Below the pieces are notes generated by a model. That model worked only from the letters and a program-made list of their open reading frames with translations. It was not told where the DNA came from and did not search any database. The position numbers and the translations under genes were made by a program. 64,000 nucleotides of DNA from JAGSPQ01 sp038206395 (lineage in GTDB: Bacteria; Myxococcota; Myxococcia; Myxococcales; Myxococcaceae): contig JBBRAX010000018.1 in the NCBI GenBank assembly GCA_038206395.1, positions 1 to 64,000 of the forward strand, in the 5' to 3' direction. This document shows, one piece after another, positions 1 through 8,575 of this stretch; within the stretch, counting starts at the first letter, position 1; every line of letters starts with the position of its first letter.

Positions 1-180
1 GCTCGAGGCCTTCAACACGTCGGCAGAGACTTCACCGGTGGTGTCGACGCCCGCCTTCAGCGACTTCACCTTCGGCTCGTTGATGTCGAAGCCGACAGTT
101 CCCGGGAACTTCTTCGCGAAGCTCAGCGCGACCGGAAGCCCCACGTATCCCAACCCCACCACTGCAATGCGTTCGCTCAT
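1..180 (-). CDS. Nucleotide-sugar dehydrogenase, N-terminal part (truncated by window edge)
   Basis: Only the first 60 codons are in the window; the gene runs off the left edge. The protein starts MSERIAVVGLGYVGLPVAL, a Rossmann NAD-binding motif (GLGYVGLP) typical of the UDP-glucose/UDP-N-acetyl-hexosamine 6-dehydrogenase family (WbpA/WbpO/TviB/Ugd). These cytoplasmic enzymes oxidise C6 of a UDP-sugar to a uronic acid for capsule, O-antigen or exopolysaccharide. The stretch AKKFPGTVGFDINEPKVKSL resembles the WbpO/TviB-like branch more than Ugd, but 60 residues cannot settle the substrate. The ATG has AAAGGAAA just upstream and lies 25 bp after the stop of the Wzc-like kinase gene, so the two are probably one polysaccharide operon continuing leftwards. 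Confidence 0.8.
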   Translation of the reverse strand, partial: MSERIAVVGLGYVGLPVALSFAKKFPGTVGFDINEPKVKSLKAGVDTTGEVSADVLKASS

Positions 181-205
181 TTTCCTTTACCGTCCGAACG
201 ACGAC

Positions 206-2431
206 TCACGCGGGCGTGGTCTTCTTCGGGTCAGACTCGCCGTAGTAGTAGCCGTACTTCGAGTAGTAGTAGTAGCCGCCCGCATGGCGGTCTTCGAGGT
301 TGATGTCGTTGAGAATGGCCCCGAAGATCCGCGCGTTCACGTCGCGCAGCGTTCGAACAGCCCGGCGCGCCATGTCGCGAGACGTCACCTGGTTCTTCAC
401 GACCAACAGCGTTCCGTCGACGAGCGTGCTGATCACGACGGCGTCGGCCACCGCACCCACCGGCGGGGAGTCGATGATCACGCGGTCGAACTGCTCGGTC
501 ATTTGGCTCAGCAGCTTCTTGAAAGCATCGGTGTGAAGCAGCTCAGCCGGGTTCGGGGGAATCGGGCCGCACGTCAGCAGCGACAGGTTCGGCACGCCCG
601 AGCTCTTGCAGGTGTCCTTCAGCTGCCCCTCTCCGAGAATCAGCGACGACAAGCCCGCCCCGTTCGCGGTCTTAAAGGCGCTGTGAACGCGTGGCCGGCG
701 GAGGTCGGCGTCGACGAGGAGAACGCGATTGCCACTCTCCGCCTTCGTGATCGCCATCGACGCGGCGGTGGTCGTCTTGCCGTCCCGCGGGCCGGCCGAG
801 GTCACCAGGATCGACTTCAGCGGCCGTTCGGGAGACATGAAAAGAAGATTGGTGCGAATGGCGCGGCAGCACTCAGCGACGGCGCTCTTTGGTTGTTCGT
901 AGACGACCAGGTCGCTCTGCGTGGCGCCGCGATCCTTGGTGCCCATGCTGGGGACGATGCCGAGGAAGGCGAGGCCGAGGCGCTCTTCGATCTGTTCCTG
1001 GGTGGTGATCGTGTTGTCGAGCAGCTCGAGCGCAAAAGCCAGACCGAGGCTCAGCACAAGCGCTAGCGCGAAACCGACCATCAGGTTGTAAGTGACGCGC
1101 GGCTTGCTCGGAGACATCACGGGCCGGGCCGCATCGAGGATGTTGACGTTGTTGAGCCGGGTCGTCGACGAGAGGTCCGTTTCCTTGAGGCTCTTCAGCG
1201 CCACTTCATACAAGCGAAGGTTGGTGTCGTTGTTGCGGCGCAGCTTCATGTACGCCGGCTCGTACCCTGCGAGCTCTTCGGCCTCGACCTTCGCGTCATT
1301 GAGTTCGTCTGACAGGTTCTTTTCATTCTGCAGTGCGTTCACGTACTCGGCCTGGGCACGGCTGAGCACGGTCTCTATCTCGGCGGTGTAGGCCTTCTCG
1401 ACGTTGGCGAGCTTCACCTTGCACTCGATCATCTTTGGGTGATCGGCCAGCAAGCGGATCTCAAGAAGCTCGCACTCACTTCGCACATCGAGGAGCTTCG
1501 TCTTCATTGATTGGGAAGTTGCAGCCAGCGAGTCTGGCACCAACGCGGCCTTGGCAACTTCGTCCTTCGGGTCCGTCTTGCGCAGCGCGCTAATCGCATC
1601 CGAACGCGCCTTGAGGCTCGCCTTCTTGATGCGCAGCAACATCAGCTCTTCGCTCATACGCATCACTCGAGTTGCCGTCAGCCGAACCCGTTCTTCCAGC
1701 GACGCGCCGATCTTGTTCTTCTTCTTGAAGTCAGCAACCGCCTGGGTCGATTCCTGAACCTTCTCGTCGAGCTCGGGCAGCCGCAGCTCCAGCGACTCGG
1801 TGGCTTCGACGGTCGTCACCGACTTCGAGGCGAGGCTTTGATCCATGTACGCGGCGGCGAAGACGTTCGCGAGCGCAGCGGCCAGCACGGGATCCGCGTC
1901 TTCGACTGTAAGCTTGGTGACGCGCGATTCCTTCACCGGCTCTACCTGAACGCGTCCCAAAACCGTCAGCGCCGGATCCGTTCGGGCCTGCATCGATTCG
2001 CGCAGCTTCTGCAGCGCCTTCAACCCCTTCTCGCGGGCCTCGGCAGAGTCGATGTTGTCGAGTTGCAGCAGCTTGTCGTCCCGCCCGACCCGAATCTTCT
2101 GAACCACGCGCTCGGCAACAGCCCGGCTGCGGAGAATGTTGTACTGGGTCTCGTAGTACTCCTTGCTGACCCAGAAAGGCTGGTTGCTGTCCGCGACGTC
2201 CTGCACCTGCCCATTGAGGATCTTCGGGGCCGAGGTCTCGATGATGAGGCTGGTCGTGGCCGAATAGATCTTCGGCAATCTCATCGTGTAGACGACGGAG
2301 ATCGCGGTCACGACGGCGAACGTGATCAACACCAGCCAGCGGCGCTTCGAGACGATCCGCCAGTACGATCGCAGATCGATCGACTGTTCCTCAGCGGGAG
2401 TCTGCTCGGGGCTGGGGTCGACGTTTGCCAT
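206..2431 (-). CDS. Wzc-type polysaccharide co-polymerase with BY-kinase (tyrosine autokinase) domain
   Basis: 741 residues, full length for the fused Wzz-plus-kinase form. An N-terminal Wzz segment follows a first membrane helix at about residues 31-54 (after SYWRIVSKRRW). A long coiled-coil periplasmic region comes next, then the conserved Pro-rich segment and second helix at about 445-470. The cytoplasmic BY-kinase has Walker A SAGPRDGKTTTA near residue 545, Walker A' VLLVDADLRRPR near 572 and Walker B VIIDSPP near 652. The C-terminus carries a tyrosine cluster (GGYYYYSKYGYYYGE, about 715-732), the usual autophosphorylation site. The family controls polymerisation and export of capsule or exopolysaccharide at the inner membrane; homologues in myxobacteria act in EPS and spore-coat export. 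It lies directly upstream of the nucleotide-sugar dehydrogenase. Confidence 0.93.
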   Translation of the reverse strand: MANVDPSPEQTPAEEQSIDLRSYWRIVSKRRWLVLITFAVVTAISVVYTMRLPKIYSATTSLIIETSAPKILNGQVQDVADSNQPFWVSKEYYETQYNILRSRAVAERVVQKIRVGRDDKLLQLDNIDSAEAREKGLKALQKLRESMQARTDPALTVLGRVQVEPVKESRVTKLTVEDADPVLAAALANVFAAAYMDQSLASKSVTTVEATESLELRLPELDEKVQESTQAVADFKKKNKIGASLEERVRLTATRVMRMSEELMLLRIKKASLKARSDAISALRKTDPKDEVAKAALVPDSLAATSQSMKTKLLDVRSECELLEIRLLADHPKMIECKVKLANVEKAYTAEIETVLSRAQAEYVNALQNEKNLSDELNDAKVEAEELAGYEPAYMKLRRNNDTNLRLYEVALKSLKETDLSSTTRLNNVNILDAARPVMSPSKPRVTYNLMVGFALALVLSLGLAFALELLDNTITTQEQIEERLGLAFLGIVPSMGTKDRGATQSDLVVYEQPKSAVAECCRAIRTNLLFMSPERPLKSILVTSAGPRDGKTTTAASMAITKAESGNRVLLVDADLRRPRVHSAFKTANGAGLSSLILGEGQLKDTCKSSGVPNLSLLTCGPIPPNPAELLHTDAFKKLLSQMTEQFDRVIIDSPPVGAVADAVVISTLVDGTLLVVKNQVTSRDMARRAVRTLRDVNARIFGAILNDINLEDRHAGGYYYYSKYGYYYGESDPKKTTPA

Positions 2432-2523
2432 CTGGGGAGAATCCTTGGAAACCCGGGGCTATACGCAACTGTGCCCGCGAAGTCGAGCCACCCCCTGTAC
2501 GTGCCAGGTCGTGGCCTCCGGAT

Positions 2524-3057
2524 TCATCCCACTGCGTCGCCGGGCGTCCACTTCCCGACCAGCGCCTGCAGGGTCAGCACCCTCCGGACCTCGTCGTGCA
2601 GGGGCTTCTTCGCCTTCCACTTCTCTTCGCCGAGGACGTTGTCGAGGTCCAGCCGGTCGCCCCAGGTAACGCCGAGAAAAAACATCCCCGCTGCGGGCAC
2701 GAGGCAGCCCAGCACCCACGGCTGCCAGAAGATCAGGGCCCGGGCGACGAACCAGACGGACAACAGCAGCATCATCAGCGACACCACCTTCATCGTCAGC
2801 GCCCACTCCTTCGCCGGAGCCGGCCAGACGTAGAACAGCGGGTGCTGCTTCGCCCACGCAATCGCTTCCGGCGACACCGACTTCGACAGCTCAGCTTCGT
2901 GCGCCGCCAACATCTTCCCCGCCGCCCGCTGCTTCGACTTCACCGTCAACAACAGCAGCCCATACACCGCGACAAAACCCAGGCCGCCCCAGTACGGGAA
3001 GAGGCCCCAGCCGAGGGCCGCTCCGAAGAGGAGCAGCCGCAGGTTCCCAATCGTCAA
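2524..3057 (-). CDS. Hypothetical membrane protein, third gene of the DUF1592/DUF1501 operon
   Basis: 177 residues with no family I recognise. Hydrophobic segments at about residues 8-37 (two short helices around WGLFPYWGGLGFVAVYG) and 86-130 (MKVVSLMMLLLSVWFVARAL, then PWVLGCLVPAAGMFFLGV) suggest an inner-membrane protein with a charged middle region and C-terminus. The start codon appears to be TTG, overlapping the TGA stop of the preceding DUF1501 gene (TTGA), which implies translational coupling. It therefore probably belongs functionally with the two secreted proteins upstream. The reading frame is open throughout and has codon use like its neighbours, so I take it as real although its role is unknown. 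Confidence 0.65.
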   Translation of the reverse strand: MTIGNLRLLLFGAALGWGLFPYWGGLGFVAVYGLLLLTVKSKQRAAGKMLAAHEAELSKSVSPEAIAWAKQHPLFYVWPAPAKEWALTMKVVSLMMLLLSVWFVARALIFWQPWVLGCLVPAAGMFFLGVTWGDRLDLDNVLGEEKWKAKKPLHDEVRRVLTLQALVGKWTPGDAVG

Positions 3058-4715
3058 ACTTTCTTGATGAACGACATCGGAGGCTTGGTGTTCTTCCCCT
3101 TGCCCGCCGGGTTGATGCCCGCAATCTCGAGCGCCGTCGCGTACACGTTGCCCGCGTCACTGATGGAGCTCGCCGCGTTCTTCGTCATCCCCGCCTTCAG
3201 CAACCCCGTGTTCGCGTCGTACGCCGGGTCCAGGTCGCCCGTCGGCATCATCGGAATCCCTTCCAGCGAGCTCGAGCCGACCTTGCCCCACTGCGTGTCC
3301 CCCTTCACGTTGCCGCCCATGAACACCGTCGAGCTCACCTTCCAGTGCTGGCAGCAGTCCTGCTCCATGATGTTCTGGAACTTCGTCGCGTCGCTGTCGG
3401 CCGAAGCCAGGATGCTCGAGACGTCGCCCTGAATCGTCCGCCCCATCTCGCTCGCCAGCACGATCGTCGTCAGCTCCCAGTACTTCTTGCCGCTGGGCAC
3501 GTGCGTCGTGTTCTTGAGCAGGTTCACCAACGCCTTCAGCGGCGTCCAGAGGTTGCTCTTCATGATCGCCAGCTGATCCGTCTGCCCCTTGTTGTTGAAG
3601 ATGTTGCCGCGGTCACGGTGGGTGTCGAAGCCGCGAATCTGCCGGCTCTCGATCCAGAACGCGCACGACAGGCCTTTCGTCATCATCTCGAAAGTCATCA
3701 TCGCCTGCACGTTCGTCGACGGAGCGTCCTTCGACCTCGCCGGGTTGCCGTTCACGCTCGTCGCCGTCGTCTGCTCGTCCGACGTCGTCACTCCGAACGT
3801 CGAACGCAACGTCGGGTCGGTGAACATCGTCGCCGGGTTGATCACCACGCCCGTGCCGCCCGTCAGCTGCTTGTGAATCTTCACCGCCGAGTCGAACGCC
3901 TTCACCGACTCGCTGTTCTTGTCCTTCACGAAGTTCGTGTGGAGGTTGTCCACGAACGTGCGGATCCGCGCCTGCCGCGCTCCCGCTGTCACCCCGCCCA
4001 GGCTCGCGAGCCGGTTCCGCATGTCCATCGGCGTCTTGCCGTACGTCGTGTGCGCATACGCCGGGCCCAGCTTCTCGTAGTACCCCGTGCCTTCCGGGTA
4101 GTTGAGCTCGGTCAGCTCGCCGTCTGACAGCCAGCGGTGCCAGCTGATGTTCGCCAGCGGCAGGTTCGTGCCGTGCACTTCCGAGAACGCCTGCATCACG
4201 GTGCGCTCAGTCGGCCCCCGCTGCGCCGACATCGAGTTGCTGTACTTGCCGTAGTGGTAGTCGAACCGGCCACCCGAGTGAAACGTGTTGCCCGCATGCG
4301 AGCTCACCACCGCCATGTCCGGCATCAGCTCGAGGCCGTCGTTGGCGAGGAAGCCGTGCTGGATGTTGCCCGTCAGCTTCGCGTTGTAGTGCGCCACATC
4401 GAGGCCATAGCCCTTCGCCCGGTAGAACTGGTTGCTCCAGGCCGGCGACGGGTTCAGCTGGCCGTTGGTGTACTGCAGCGTCGCCGCGTCATTCGCGCTC
4501 ACCAGCGGGCTGAACATCGAATAGCTGTCCCAGCCGCCTTCCTGGAACCAGTAGATCAAAAACTTCGGATTCGCTGCCGCCTGCGCGTGCGCCGAGGCAA
4601 GCCCGAGCTCCTTCGCCGTCCCCGGCACCCCGAACGCCCGGAAGTACCCTAGCCAGTCGAGGGTGCTGATGACGCCACCGGCTGCAGCCCCTGCGAGAAA
4701 TGATCGGCGTTTCAT
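3054..4715 (-). CDS. DUF1501-family secreted protein (Tat signal)
   Basis: 553 residues from ATG 4715, which has AGAGGAC upstream and overlaps the previous stop (ATGA). It begins MKRRSFLAGAAAGG, a twin-arginine signal followed by cleavage near SAHAQA, so the folded protein is exported. DUF1501 hallmarks of the alkaline-phosphatase/sulfatase fold are visible: FQEGGWDSYSMF near residue 55, RGFDTHRDRGN near 370-380 and LASEMGRT near 430. Members are usually encoded beside large secreted DUF1592/DUF1588 cytochrome-like proteins, as here. Their substrate is not established; a role in extracellular polymer degradation or surface processing is often suggested. A longer in-frame extension to 4799 exists but lacks the Tat signal at its N-terminus and overlaps the upstream gene. 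Confidence 0.85.
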   Translation of the reverse strand: MKRRSFLAGAAAGGVISTLDWLGYFRAFGVPGTAKELGLASAHAQAAANPKFLIYWFQEGGWDSYSMFSPLVSANDAATLQYTNGQLNPSPAWSNQFYRAKGYGLDVAHYNAKLTGNIQHGFLANDGLELMPDMAVVSSHAGNTFHSGGRFDYHYGKYSNSMSAQRGPTERTVMQAFSEVHGTNLPLANISWHRWLSDGELTELNYPEGTGYYEKLGPAYAHTTYGKTPMDMRNRLASLGGVTAGARQARIRTFVDNLHTNFVKDKNSESVKAFDSAVKIHKQLTGGTGVVINPATMFTDPTLRSTFGVTTSDEQTTATSVNGNPARSKDAPSTNVQAMMTFEMMTKGLSCAFWIESRQIRGFDTHRDRGNIFNNKGQTDQLAIMKSNLWTPLKALVNLLKNTTHVPSGKKYWELTTIVLASEMGRTIQGDVSSILASADSDATKFQNIMEQDCCQHWKVSSTVFMGGNVKGDTQWGKVGSSSLEGIPMMPTGDLDPAYDANTGLLKAGMTKNAASSISDAGNVYATALEIAGINPAGKGKNTKPPMSFIKKV

Positions 4716-7117
4716 GGAGTCCTCTGGTAGCGGTTCGACATCGCGATCGCCTTGATCACGGACTTCAGCTTTTCGTTCGAGCTCAACGACACGTCCCACA
4801 GCTGCTTGTAGACGACCCGCTCATCCTCGGCGTGGCGCATCTCGCGGCCCATCAGCAGGCGGTACTGCGAGTTCAACACCCGCCGCTTGAAGGTCTCTTT
4901 CTTCACCGCCTGCGTCGCAAACGCTTCCATGCCCTTGCCCTTGAACGCGTACGACGGCACCAGGCCGCGGTCGGTGTCGTTGATGGCCACGCCCTTGTCG
5001 TCGACCGTGCGGAAGTCGCCGTTGTCGTCCCACGCGAGGCGCTGCGTCGCCAGCGGGGTGAGGTTCTGATGACAATTGAAGCACACGCTCGTCGGGTCGA
5101 CCGTCGAGGCCGCCGTCGCCGTGCCGCGCTGGTCGAACACCTCTTGCGGCACCTCGAACACGTAGCCCATGAAGTCGGTGAAGACCCGCGCCGCGTAGTT
5201 GTAGTGCGGCAGCCCCGGCTTGTTGCTGATGAACCCCTTCATCGTCAGCATCCCCGTCTTGCCGTGGTACGCCGGCCGGCCCTGCCTGGTCCACGTCGCG
5301 TCGACGAAATAGTCACCCGCCAGCAGGTCGCTGTACGGCAGCCCGTTCATGGTGATGTACGTCCACAGCCGCGCCGGCTCGTCGGTGACTGCCGTCGCCT
5401 GGCTCTCGGTGCGCAGCTGAATGCGCGAGAAGTAGTAGTCGCGGAACTCGGTGGTGTTGAGCCACGAATCCAGCTGCTGCTCGAAGTTCTTCCCGTTCGC
5501 GAGCTCGGCCGCCGTCGGCGTGCGGCCGAGCAGGTCGAGCGCCAGCTTCACCTGCATCAGCGTCGCTCTATCGGCAGCGCTCACCGTCTCGTAGCTCGGC
5601 TCGAGCGTGAACAGGAAGTCGGGGTGACGCACCAGCGCTTCACACACCCCCGCCCACGCGTCCGGCAGCGGGCCGAAGGCGCTCAAATCCTTCAGCAGCG
5701 TGTACGTCGCGTCGAGCTCGGTCGGGCTCGCGTTGCGGTACAGCATCTTCTTGTAGAGGGTGTTGAGGCTGTTGCGTGCCGCCGTCACCCGCGCCGTGCC
5801 CGAGCCGCCGCCCGTCGGGCCCGCGATGACGACGTTGTCGACCCAGAGGTTGCGGTCGACACCGCCGACGTTGCCGTCGTTGGTGAAACCAATCGACACC
5901 GCGTGCATGCCGCCAGCGAGGTTCGTGATCGTGAACGAAGGCTGCGCCGCGTACGGAGCGGCGTTCATCACCTGCCAGGTCTTCAGCACCTGGCCGTCGA
6001 CGGTGAGATCCATGTCCGCTCCGACGCCGCCCGCGACGCTGGCGTACGCCTTCACCGTCACCGTGTAGCTGCCGGTGCCCAGCGCGTTGAACGACGTCGT
6101 CAACGTGCCGTTCGTGTAGAGCAGGTAGCCGCCCGTCGCTGGCTGACCCGAGCCTGCGCTGGGCATCATCGCCTCGGCTTCCACCGTCGCCGTGGTGCCC
6201 GCCGGGACGTCGACGATGGTGGCCGCGGTGTCGAGGCCGGTGAAGGGCCCCGTCTTCGCCGTCTGCGCCCTGCCGCAGAGGTCGGGCGCGAGCGCGTCGA
6301 GCCCGAGCAGGAACTCAGGGGTCGCGACCCGCGCTTCGACGAACTGCGCCACGAAATCGACGCCGCCGAACAGCCCGATGTTCTTCGTGAACTGGTTCAC
6401 CGCCGGCGTGCCGCGAATCCAGTCATCGGCGAACACCTGCTTCACCTTGCCCTTCAGCTGGGGGAAGTTGAGGAACGTGTTGTCGTAGATGGTGCTGGCC
6501 GCGCCCGTGTACGGGGTGAGCAGGTTGGGAGGAAAGATCTCGTCGGCCGCCGCTCCGCCGCCCATCTCGAACGCCTTCAGCTGGCAGCCAATCTTCACCA
6601 CCGCTTCGATGTCCGCGCGCGCCCACGAGGTGGGGCCCTTCGGCATCTTCGCCATCGGGTCGGCGCTGATCAGGCGATCCACCAGCGAGCCCGGCTTGTC
6701 TTCGAAGTACCGCTGCGTGCGCGCGTCGTAGAACGTCTGCAGCTCCGAGCCGGCCATCGCCGTCCACACCTTGAACTGCCGACCTGAGTTCGTCTGGTGG
6801 CACGAGATGCAGCCCGTCTGCTGCTGCGTAAGCTTCGGGTAGACGTTCGCCGCGAAGTCCGCCTCGATCGTCGCCAGCGAGATGCCCAGGTATTTCGTCG
6901 GGTCGCACGACTTGTCGATCACCACGCCGACGCTGCCGCCGCCCGTGCCGCCGATCGTGCCGCCGCCGCCTCCGACGCCGCCGATGTTTCCACCGGTGCC
7001 CCCGAGGTTGCCGCCCGTGCCCGTGTTCCCGATAGGCCCATTGGGCCCGACCTCGATGCGACCGTCACAGGCCGAGACGGCCGTGAGCAAAAGCAAGCAT
7101 GGGGCGCGAAGACGCAT
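4712..7117 (-). CDS. DUF1592/DUF1588-type secreted lipoprotein with two heme-type CxxCH motifs and an internal carbohydrate-binding-like module
   Basis: 801 residues from ATG 7117, with GGGAG eight bases upstream. A lipoprotein signal ends at lipobox VSAC (LLLLTAVSAC), followed by a Gly-rich linker. A first heme-type motif, GCISCH, is near residue 105. A beta-rich insert at about 290-430 (TVEAEAMMP ... VDGQVLKTW ... GGMHAVSIGFTNDG) resembles calcium-dependent xylan-binding modules. The C-terminal half (PTELDATYTLLKDL, then FDQRGTATAASTVD and a second motif CFNCH) matches the DUF1592/DUF1588 arrangement seen in Myxococcota and Planctomycetes. It is probably surface-exposed and redox-active, acting with the co-transcribed DUF1501 protein. 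The carbohydrate role is inferred only from the module. Confidence 0.82.
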   Translation of the reverse strand: MRLRAPCLLLLTAVSACDGRIEVGPNGPIGNTGTGGNLGGTGGNIGGVGGGGGTIGGTGGGSVGVVIDKSCDPTKYLGISLATIEADFAANVYPKLTQQQTGCISCHQTNSGRQFKVWTAMAGSELQTFYDARTQRYFEDKPGSLVDRLISADPMAKMPKGPTSWARADIEAVVKIGCQLKAFEMGGGAAADEIFPPNLLTPYTGAASTIYDNTFLNFPQLKGKVKQVFADDWIRGTPAVNQFTKNIGLFGGVDFVAQFVEARVATPEFLLGLDALAPDLCGRAQTAKTGPFTGLDTAATIVDVPAGTTATVEAEAMMPSAGSGQPATGGYLLYTNGTLTTSFNALGTGSYTVTVKAYASVAGGVGADMDLTVDGQVLKTWQVMNAAPYAAQPSFTITNLAGGMHAVSIGFTNDGNVGGVDRNLWVDNVVIAGPTGGGSGTARVTAARNSLNTLYKKMLYRNASPTELDATYTLLKDLSAFGPLPDAWAGVCEALVRHPDFLFTLEPSYETVSAADRATLMQVKLALDLLGRTPTAAELANGKNFEQQLDSWLNTTEFRDYYFSRIQLRTESQATAVTDEPARLWTYITMNGLPYSDLLAGDYFVDATWTRQGRPAYHGKTGMLTMKGFISNKPGLPHYNYAARVFTDFMGYVFEVPQEVFDQRGTATAASTVDPTSVCFNCHQNLTPLATQRLAWDDNGDFRTVDDKGVAINDTDRGLVPSYAFKGKGMEAFATQAVKKETFKRRVLNSQYRLLMGREMRHAEDERVVYKQLWDVSLSSNEKLKSVIKAIAMSNRYQRTP

Positions 7118-7380
7118 GGTCGAACTCCCGTTCAAAAAACTGAAAGTGGCAGGGGCGTAATTGTTTACGGTGCAAAACACCCCGTCAATGTAGTTTTTGG
7201 TAATTATTTCAAGGTGTTAACTGTGGTTGTCACACCTGAAAGGTCGTTTACGTGATTGGCCAGAAAGCCACGCGGCTTGCGCACCCTTCGGCACCTTTTT
7301 TGACCCAAAGGGCTGACGAATCGGGGCCAATTGAAGGGGGTGGGCCAGCCCAAAGGTGGGGAACCCGCGCCGAGCGCGGC
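7118..7380 (-). promoter_or_regulatory. AT-rich upstream region of the DUF1592 operon
   Basis: No gene is visible. The stretch 7120-7260 is markedly AT-richer than the rest of the window, as expected for a promoter reading left into the lipoprotein gene. On the minus strand it holds an imperfect inverted repeat AGGTGT...ACACCT (about 7212-7238) and a small GGTG-TTTTG-CACC hairpin, possible operator sites. I cannot place -35/-10 boxes with confidence. Confidence 0.35.
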
Positions 7381-8511
7381 TTAGGCGAGCAGACCGCGGG
7401 TCAGCGCGACGAGGGCGTCGAGGCGGCGAAGCGCTCTGGGCCCGATGCCCGAATCAGGCAAGGCGCCAGGGCGGCGATGCAGCTGCTGCGCGAGGACAGC
7501 GCGAAGATCCATCGGCCCTTCAGGAGCGACGCCTTCTCCTCGCAGCAGATCGATCGGGTACCGACCCCAGGTGCAGACGACGTCGTCCGGGCGGAGGAAC
7601 CCCTTCCAGCGCGCGATCGCGACAGGGCGATCTTCGCCGTGCAGCAGCGCTTCGGCAGTGACGCCGAGGTGAACCGGCGCGGCGGGAGACAGCGAAGAGA
7701 TGGGCTTCATCAGCGCTTCGAAGCGCGCGCCGTCGCTCAGGCGCAAGGCGACCAGCTGCAAGAGCTCGGCGTAGCCACCGGGCGGCGCGTCGTCGCGGGG
7801 CCAGGCGTTGGCCTCGGCGAAGGTGACGACGAGGCGCGAGGCGACTTCGCGCAAACGGACCAGCGGCGATCGCCCGGTGACGTTGCGGCGGCGCGGGTGC
7901 TCGTACCGGCTCTTGCCGTCGTGCTGCTCGATGAAGCCCAGCTGCAGATCCACCATCCGATTGAAGGCGCCGAGCATCGGAGCGAAGCGCCCTGGCGCCT
8001 GCTCGAGCCGCTCGAGCACCTGGGCCACCGCTTCGATCGTCGACAGGCAGTGCAGGGCCGGCTCTTTGCGAATGCGGTAGTTACCGGGCGCGGGCGGCAC
8101 GAAGCCGATGCGCGGCAGTGACTTCAGCAGCGGCGATCGCAAGAAGAGCTTCTTCGCGTTGTCCCAGGTGCCGTCGACGACGACGAGCGTGGTCGGCTTC
8201 TCGATCAGCGCGTCGACATCGGTCGCGTCGCTGGCAGGGAAGAGCAGCGCGGTGCCGGGCTTCGACAGCGTCTGGGCGAGGCCGGGCACGGTGTCCGCGT
8301 CGAGCGCGACGTGAAGCTCGCTGTTCGGCAGCGACAGGTGCGCCATCCGGCAGGTGCTGATCGCGACGCGCGCTTCGAGCGGGTGCTGGATGAAGACGAC
8401 GTGGGTGCGGCTGTCGATCTGGGTCAGCCGATCGCAGAAGCAGACGCGCGTGGGGCGGCGACAGCGGCGGCAGATTTCACGCGGTGCGTCGGGGGAAATA
8501 GTCTGGCCCAC
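7381..8511 (-). CDS. DTW-domain protein (tRNA-uridine aminocarboxypropyltransferase type) fused to a degenerate exonuclease-like domain
   Basis: 376 residues from the GTG at 8511; the frame stays open to 8604, but that would overlap the divergent PreA gene. The N-terminal part is a DTW domain: a zinc-type cluster CRRCRRPTRVCFCDR near residue 15, HPLE near 44, and DGTW (the DTW motif) near 145. TapT-type DTW enzymes transfer the 3-amino-3-carboxypropyl group of SAM to tRNA uridine. The C-terminal 140 residues look like a DEDDh exonuclease fold: YAELLQLVALRL, then FEALMKPISSLSPAAPVHLGVT, then VVCTWGRYPIDLL. The expected acidic residues (DxE in motif I, WGxxD in motif II) are not kept, so this domain is probably non-catalytic. 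The homology of the second half is my reading and is moderately certain. Confidence 0.78.
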   Translation of the reverse strand: MGQTISPDAPREICRRCRRPTRVCFCDRLTQIDSRTHVVFIQHPLEARVAISTCRMAHLSLPNSELHVALDADTVPGLAQTLSKPGTALLFPASDATDVDALIEKPTTLVVVDGTWDNAKKLFLRSPLLKSLPRIGFVPPAPGNYRIRKEPALHCLSTIEAVAQVLERLEQAPGRFAPMLGAFNRMVDLQLGFIEQHDGKSRYEHPRRRNVTGRSPLVRLREVASRLVVTFAEANAWPRDDAPPGGYAELLQLVALRLSDGARFEALMKPISSLSPAAPVHLGVTAEALLHGEDRPVAIARWKGFLRPDDVVCTWGRYPIDLLRGEGVAPEGPMDLRAVLAQQLHRRPGALPDSGIGPRALRRLDALVALTRGLLA

Positions 8512-8575
8512 AGCCTCGACGCCTACCAGAAATGGCGATATCTGACCCGCTTCCTTCAAGGGGGCAACACCCAAA

